From assembly GCF_002077695.1 (NCBI RefSeq), contig NZ_MWUE01000033.1, positions 307,072-371,071 of the forward strand: a stretch of DNA of 64,000 nucleotides. The letters run 5' to 3'. The notes beneath the pieces are model-generated. The model was not told the DNA's origin. It made no database searches and saw nothing but the letters and a program-made list of their open reading frames with translations. Within the stretch, counting starts at the first letter, position 1. Every line of letters starts with the position of its first letter. This document shows positions 60,386 to 64,000 of the stretch, in pieces. A program made the position numbers and the translations under genes. Origin of the DNA: Pantoea latae. GTDB taxonomy: Bacteria > Pseudomonadota > Gammaproteobacteria > Enterobacterales > Enterobacteriaceae.

Positions 60386-60751
60386 ATGTTTCATATTTAT
60401 TGTCCATGGTGCCAGGAGCACCGGGAAGAAGAAGAGTTTCATGCCAAAGGGCCCGCGCATCTGGCGCGCCCAGCGGATCCCGACGCCTGCAGCGACGAAA
60501 GCTGGGGCGAGTATCTTTTTTTCCGCGACAACCCGCGCGGCGTCTATCACGAGCTGTGGGTGCACGCGGTGGGCTGCCGCAAGTTTTTCAACATCACGCG
60601 CAACACGCTGACCTATGAAATCCTTGAAACCTACAAAATCGGCGAGCAGCCCGGCAAACGCGGCGACGCTGAGGTCGTCACGCTGCCGGTTCGCCATGAG
60701 GCGCGCGAGCCTGAAGTCAGCGTTAAAGTGCAGGCGGGAGGCGCAGGATGA
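60386..60751 (+). CDS. soxD: Sarcosine oxidase delta subunit
   Basis: This small 121-residue subunit has the zinc-binding start FHIYCPWCQEHREEEEF, the FRDNPRG block and HAVGCRKFFNITRNTLTYEI. It is a structural subunit of the heterotetramer. The stop overlaps the soxA start (ATGA). The order soxB-soxD-soxA-soxG is the standard one. Confidence 0.95.
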   Translation: MFHIYCPWCQEHREEEEFHAKGPAHLARPADPDACSDESWGEYLFFRDNPRGVYHELWVHAVGCRKFFNITRNTLTYEILETYKIGEQPGKRGDAEVVTLPVRHEAREPEVSVKVQAGGAG

Positions 60752-63700
60752 AACAGACCAATCGTCTCAGCCGCGGCGGACGCATCGACCGATCGCAGCC
60801 GGTTACCTTCAGGTTCAACGGCAGAACGCTGCAGGGATTTATCGGCGATACGCTCGCCTCCGCGCTGCTCGCCAACGGCGTGGATGTGGTGAACCGCAGT
60901 TTTAAATATGCTCGCCCGCGCGGCATTGTCGCCGCCGGCGCGGAAGAACCGAACGCCGTGGTGCAGCTGGGTGGCGCGGAGCAGGAGCAGATCCCCAACG
61001 TGCGCGCCACGCAGCAGGCGCTATACCAGGGGCTTGAGGCGCGCAGCACCAACGGCTGGCCGAACGTCGATCGCGATCTGATGGGCGTGGTGGGCAAGGT
61101 GGGCGGGCGTTTTATGCCGCCGGGCTTCTACTACAAGACCTTTAAACAGCCCGCGTCGATGTGGAAAACCTACGAGAAATATATTCGTAAAGGCGCGGGG
61201 CTGGGACGCAGCCCCACAATGCCCGACGCGGATATCTACGATCATATGAATCAGCACTGCGATGTGCTGGTGATCGGCGCGGGTCCAGCCGGGCTGGCGG
61301 CGGCGCTGGCGGCCGGACGCAGCGGGGTGCGGGTGATAGTGGTGGACGAGCAGGAGGAGATGGGCGGCAGCCTGCTCGACAGCGTGGAAACGCTGGACGG
61401 AAAAAACGCGGCGGCGTGGGTCGGCCAGGCGCTGAGCCAGCTTCAGCAGATGGATAACGTGCAGCTGCTGCCTAAAACCACCGCCAATGGCTATCACGAC
61501 CATAATTTCGTTACCCTGCTCGAGCGCCGCACCGATCACCTCGCCATTACCGCGCCGTTGAAAAACAACCAGCGCCAGGCGCGTCAGCGCATGCATCGTG
61601 TGCGAACCAAACGGGTGGTGCTGGCGACCGGGGCGCACGAGCGGCCGCTGGTCTACAGCGGCAACGATATCCCTGGCAACTTCCTCGCGGGCGCGGTGAC
61701 CACCTATATTCAGCGCTACGGCGTCGTGCCCGGCAGCAGCCTGGTGCTCTCCACCAGCAATGACGACGGCTATCGCGCCGCGCTGGCGTGGCTGGAGAGC
61801 GGGCGTGACGTGGTGGCGATTGCCGACGCGCGTTCGGCGCCCGAGGGCGATCTGGTTAAGCTGGCGCGGCAGAAGGGCATTCGCATTATTACCGGCAGCG
61901 CGGTCATCGAGGCGAAGGGCGCGGCGCGGGTGCGCAGCGTGCTGATAGCGCCTGTCGATATTGAACGTTTTGAGGTCACGGGGGAAGCCAGCCGTTTCAG
62001 CTGCGACACCGTTGCCAGCTCAGGCGGTTTCAGCCCGGTTATCCATCTGGCGTCACACACCGGCGCACGGCCCGTCTGGCGTGACGATATTCTCGGCTTC
62101 GCGCCTTCGCCGGTGAAAGGCGTGCTGTTCGCCGGCGGCGTGCTGGGCATCTATAGCCTGCCGGCGGTGCTGAGCAGCGGCAAAGAGGCGGGCATGCGCG
62201 CCGCAGCGGAAGCAGGCGGCGATGCCGTTGAGATTACGCTGCCGAAGGCGCGCGCCCGCGTTGACGGCCCGGCCATCGCGCTCTATCAGGTGCCGCACAG
62301 CAAAACCACGCTGCGCGCCCCTCAGCAGTTTGTGGATTTGCAAAACGACGTGACCGCCGCCTCGATTGAAGTGGCGACGCGCGAAGGCTTTGAATCTATT
62401 GAGCATATCAAACGTTACACTGTCATGGGCTTCGGCACCGATCAGGGCAAACTCGGCAATATCAACGGGCTGGCCATCGCAGCACGGGTATTGCAGCGCA
62501 GCATTCCTGAGGTCGGCACCACGGTGTTCCGCCCGAACTATACGCCTGTCACCTTTGGCGCCATCGTGGGTCGCCACTGCGGCGCGCTGTTTCAGCCGGA
62601 GCGTTACACCGCGCTGCATCAGTGGCACGTCGAGCAGGGCGCCACGTTTGAGGATGTCGGGCAGTGGAAGCGCCCCTGGTATTTTCCGCAGCGTATCGGC
62701 GGCCAGCTGGAGACGCTGCATCAGGCGGTAGTGCGCGAGTGCCGCGCGGTGCGCGAAGGCGTCGGCGTGCTGGATGCCTCTACCCTGGGCAAGATTGACA
62801 TTCAAGGGCCGGACGCGCGTGAGTTTCTGGAGCGCGTCTACACCAACAAATGGGCGAAGCTGCCGCCAGGCCGCGTGCGCTACGGGCTGATGTGCCGCGA
62901 CGACGGTATGGTCTTCGACGACGGCACCACCAGCTGTCTGGCGCAGGATCACTTCCTGATGACTACCAGCACCGGCAACGCGGCCACCGTGCTGGAGTGG
63001 CTGGAGCTGTGGCATCAGACCGAGTGGCCCGATCTCAGGGTCTATTTCAACTCGGTGACCGACCACTGGGCGACCATTACGCTGAGCGGCCCGAAGTCGC
63101 GCCAGCTGCTGGCGGAGTGCTGCGATATCGATCTGGATCGCGACGCCTTTAAATTTATGGACTGGAAGGCGGGCCAGGTGGCTGGCGTGCCGGCACGGGT
63201 TTTCCGCATCTCCTTTACCGGCGAGCTGAGCTACGAGGTCAACGTGCAGGCTAACTACGCCCTGCACGTCTGGCGCACGCTGTTTGAACACGGCAAAAGA
63301 TACCACCTGACGCCCTACGGCACGGAAACGATGCACGTTCTGCGCGCCGAAAAAGGCTTCATTATCGGCGGTCAGGATACGGACGGCTCCATGACGCCGC
63401 ACGATCTCGGCATGGAGTGGTGCGTGGCCAATGACAAACCCTTTGCATGGATCGGCAAACGCTCGCACAGCCGCGCCGACGTGCTGCGCGAAGATCGCAA
63501 ACAGCTGGTGGGCCTGCTGCCGACCGATCCGCGCGTGGTGCTGGAAGAGGGGGCGCAGGTGGTCTTCGACCCGCATCATGCGGTGCCCGTTCCGATGTCT
63601 GGCCATGTGACCTCAAGCTATTACAGCCCCACGCTCGACAGCGGCTTTGCGCTGGCGGTGGTAACGCGCGGCCATCATCGCATGGGCGAAACCGTCTTCC

Positions 63701-63786
63701 TCGCCAGCTCTGACGGCAACTTCACCGAGGCCAAAATCGTCAGCTCGATCTTCGTCGATCCCAAAGGAGAGCGCCAAAATGTCTGA
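60748..63786 (+). CDS. soxA: Sarcosine oxidase alpha subunit
   Basis: This 1012-residue subunit has an N-terminal ferredoxin-like domain lacking Fe-S cysteines (about 20-100; LQGFIGDTLASALLANGV), an NAD-binding Rossmann domain (DVLVIGAGPAGLAAALAAGRSG, about 172-193; second site near 390), and a C-terminal GcvT-like tetrahydrofolate domain (about 600-1010) that captures the methyl group as methylene-THF. Length and order match the family. It overlaps soxD by 4 bp and soxG by 8 bp. Confidence 0.95.
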   Translation: MKQTNRLSRGGRIDRSQPVTFRFNGRTLQGFIGDTLASALLANGVDVVNRSFKYARPRGIVAAGAEEPNAVVQLGGAEQEQIPNVRATQQALYQGLEARSTNGWPNVDRDLMGVVGKVGGRFMPPGFYYKTFKQPASMWKTYEKYIRKGAGLGRSPTMPDADIYDHMNQHCDVLVIGAGPAGLAAALAAGRSGVRVIVVDEQEEMGGSLLDSVETLDGKNAAAWVGQALSQLQQMDNVQLLPKTTANGYHDHNFVTLLERRTDHLAITAPLKNNQRQARQRMHRVRTKRVVLATGAHERPLVYSGNDIPGNFLAGAVTTYIQRYGVVPGSSLVLSTSNDDGYRAALAWLESGRDVVAIADARSAPEGDLVKLARQKGIRIITGSAVIEAKGAARVRSVLIAPVDIERFEVTGEASRFSCDTVASSGGFSPVIHLASHTGARPVWRDDILGFAPSPVKGVLFAGGVLGIYSLPAVLSSGKEAGMRAAAEAGGDAVEITLPKARARVDGPAIALYQVPHSKTTLRAPQQFVDLQNDVTAASIEVATREGFESIEHIKRYTVMGFGTDQGKLGNINGLAIAARVLQRSIPEVGTTVFRPNYTPVTFGAIVGRHCGALFQPERYTALHQWHVEQGATFEDVGQWKRPWYFPQRIGGQLETLHQAVVRECRAVREGVGVLDASTLGKIDIQGPDAREFLERVYTNKWAKLPPGRVRYGLMCRDDGMVFDDGTTSCLAQDHFLMTTSTGNAATVLEWLELWHQTEWPDLRVYFNSVTDHWATITLSGPKSRQLLAECCDIDLDRDAFKFMDWKAGQVAGVPARVFRISFTGELSYEVNVQANYALHVWRTLFEHGKRYHLTPYGTETMHVLRAEKGFIIGGQDTDGSMTPHDLGMEWCVANDKPFAWIGKRSHSRADVLREDRKQLVGLLPTDPRVVLEEGAQVVFDPHHAVPVPMSGHVTSSYYSPTLDSGFALAVVTRGHHRMGETVFLASSDGNFTEAKIVSSIFVDPKGERQNV

Positions 63787-64000
63787 TTCCGTGAGTCTGT
63801 TTAACACCCAACCCGCGGCCAGCGTCAGCGAGGCGTCGCCGCTGGTCTGGTCATTCCAGCAAAGGGGCAGGCCGCAGCCAGGGGCTCACCACGGCGTGAC
63901 GCTGCGCGAGCGTGCCGGTCTGGGGCATCTGACGCTGCGCGGCGGCGCTATCGCGCTGGACAAGGCGCTGCGTGCCACGCTGGGGATCTCGTATGCCGTC
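63779..64000 (+). CDS. soxG: Sarcosine oxidase gamma subunit (5' part)
   Basis: The ATG at 63779 lies within the end of soxA (8-bp overlap), preceded by AAAGGAGAG. The visible 74 codons start MSDSVSLFNTQPAASV and run open to the window edge, ending near LGISYAV. SoxG is a GcvT-like structural subunit of about 190-210 residues. The call rests on position and on the partial N terminus; the rest lies outside the window. Confidence 0.85.
   Translation, partial: MSDSVSLFNTQPAASVSEASPLVWSFQQRGRPQPGAHHGVTLRERAGLGHLTLRGGAIALDKALRATLGISYAV

Noticed and set aside
62053..63606. 517-codon open frame opposite soxA
   Set aside because: Antisense to conserved soxA domains, low-complexity His/Arg/Gln-rich composition, no ribosome site.
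1..64000. CRISPR arrays, tRNA/rRNA genes, insertion sequences, integrases or attachment sites
   Set aside because: No spaced direct-repeat array, cloverleaf, transposase or integrase motif, or flanking duplication was seen by eye; island boundaries therefore remain undefined.

Overview
The window looks like chromosome of a GC-rich enterobacterium, most likely an Erwiniaceae-type genus such as Pantoea or Mixta. This is inferred from content: close relatives of E. coli YcgZ, AriR/YmgB, YlaC, YciG, YncE, DigH (YddW), HipB/HipA and H-NS sit among accessory metabolic islands. No rRNA, tRNA, CRISPR array, insertion sequence or prophage was recognised. Both ends are open; the right edge cuts soxG.

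Layout. 1-2.4 kb: a YcgZ/YmgA/AriR-type connector-protein cluster with TGTACA palindromes in its promoter region, a tiny secreted peptide gene and ylaC. 2.4-10.3 kb: a DHDPS-family aldolase/lyase with an XRE-cupin regulator, a B3/B4-domain protein, a candidate small RNA, yciG, a YbdG-like mechanosensitive channel, a Gfo/Idh/MocA oxidoreductase with a sugar isomerase, and a hexapeptide acyltransferase. 10.4-12.7 kb: a FepA-type receptor under a Fur box. 13.1-23.0 kb: a polar amino acid ABC transporter, BisC-like molybdoenzyme, MmgE/PrpD protein, YbdH-like dehydrogenase, NtaA-type flavin monooxygenase and LysR regulator, read here as a candidate organosulfur scavenging island. 23.0-26.6 kb: an H-NS paralogue and a FhuE/FpvA-type siderophore receptor. 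26.6-27.3 kb: a HigBA-type toxin-antitoxin pair. 27.4-35.1 kb: a second sulfur-type island (SsuD-like and SfnB/DszC-like enzymes, two Tat-exported NrtA/SsuA-type binding proteins, permease, ATPase, cysteine-synthase-like enzyme). 35.1-38.1 kb: hipBA with three operators at a 28-bp pitch, then digH. 38.2-41.8 kb: an SDR and a membrane PQQ dehydrogenase.

42.1-64 kb forms the most notable unit. A GlxA-type regulator, an MFS transporter broken by one in-frame TGA, a GbcA-like Rieske oxygenase, its GbcB-like reductase and a glutathione-independent formaldehyde dehydrogenase form one module. A GlxA/GbdR-type regulator, glyA and soxB-soxD-soxA-soxG form the other. Together they would demethylate glycine betaine (or a related quaternary amine), oxidise sarcosine to glycine, detoxify formaldehyde and turn glycine plus a one-carbon unit into serine. 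The dimethylglycine step is not in the window. Between the two halves sits a Fur-type iron island: periplasmic esterase, CirA-like receptor, YncE and a two-component system, resembling Pseudomonas PfeR/PfeS/PfeA/PfeE with YncE added. A TTGTCGCAA motif occurs upstream of both halves of the demethylation system.
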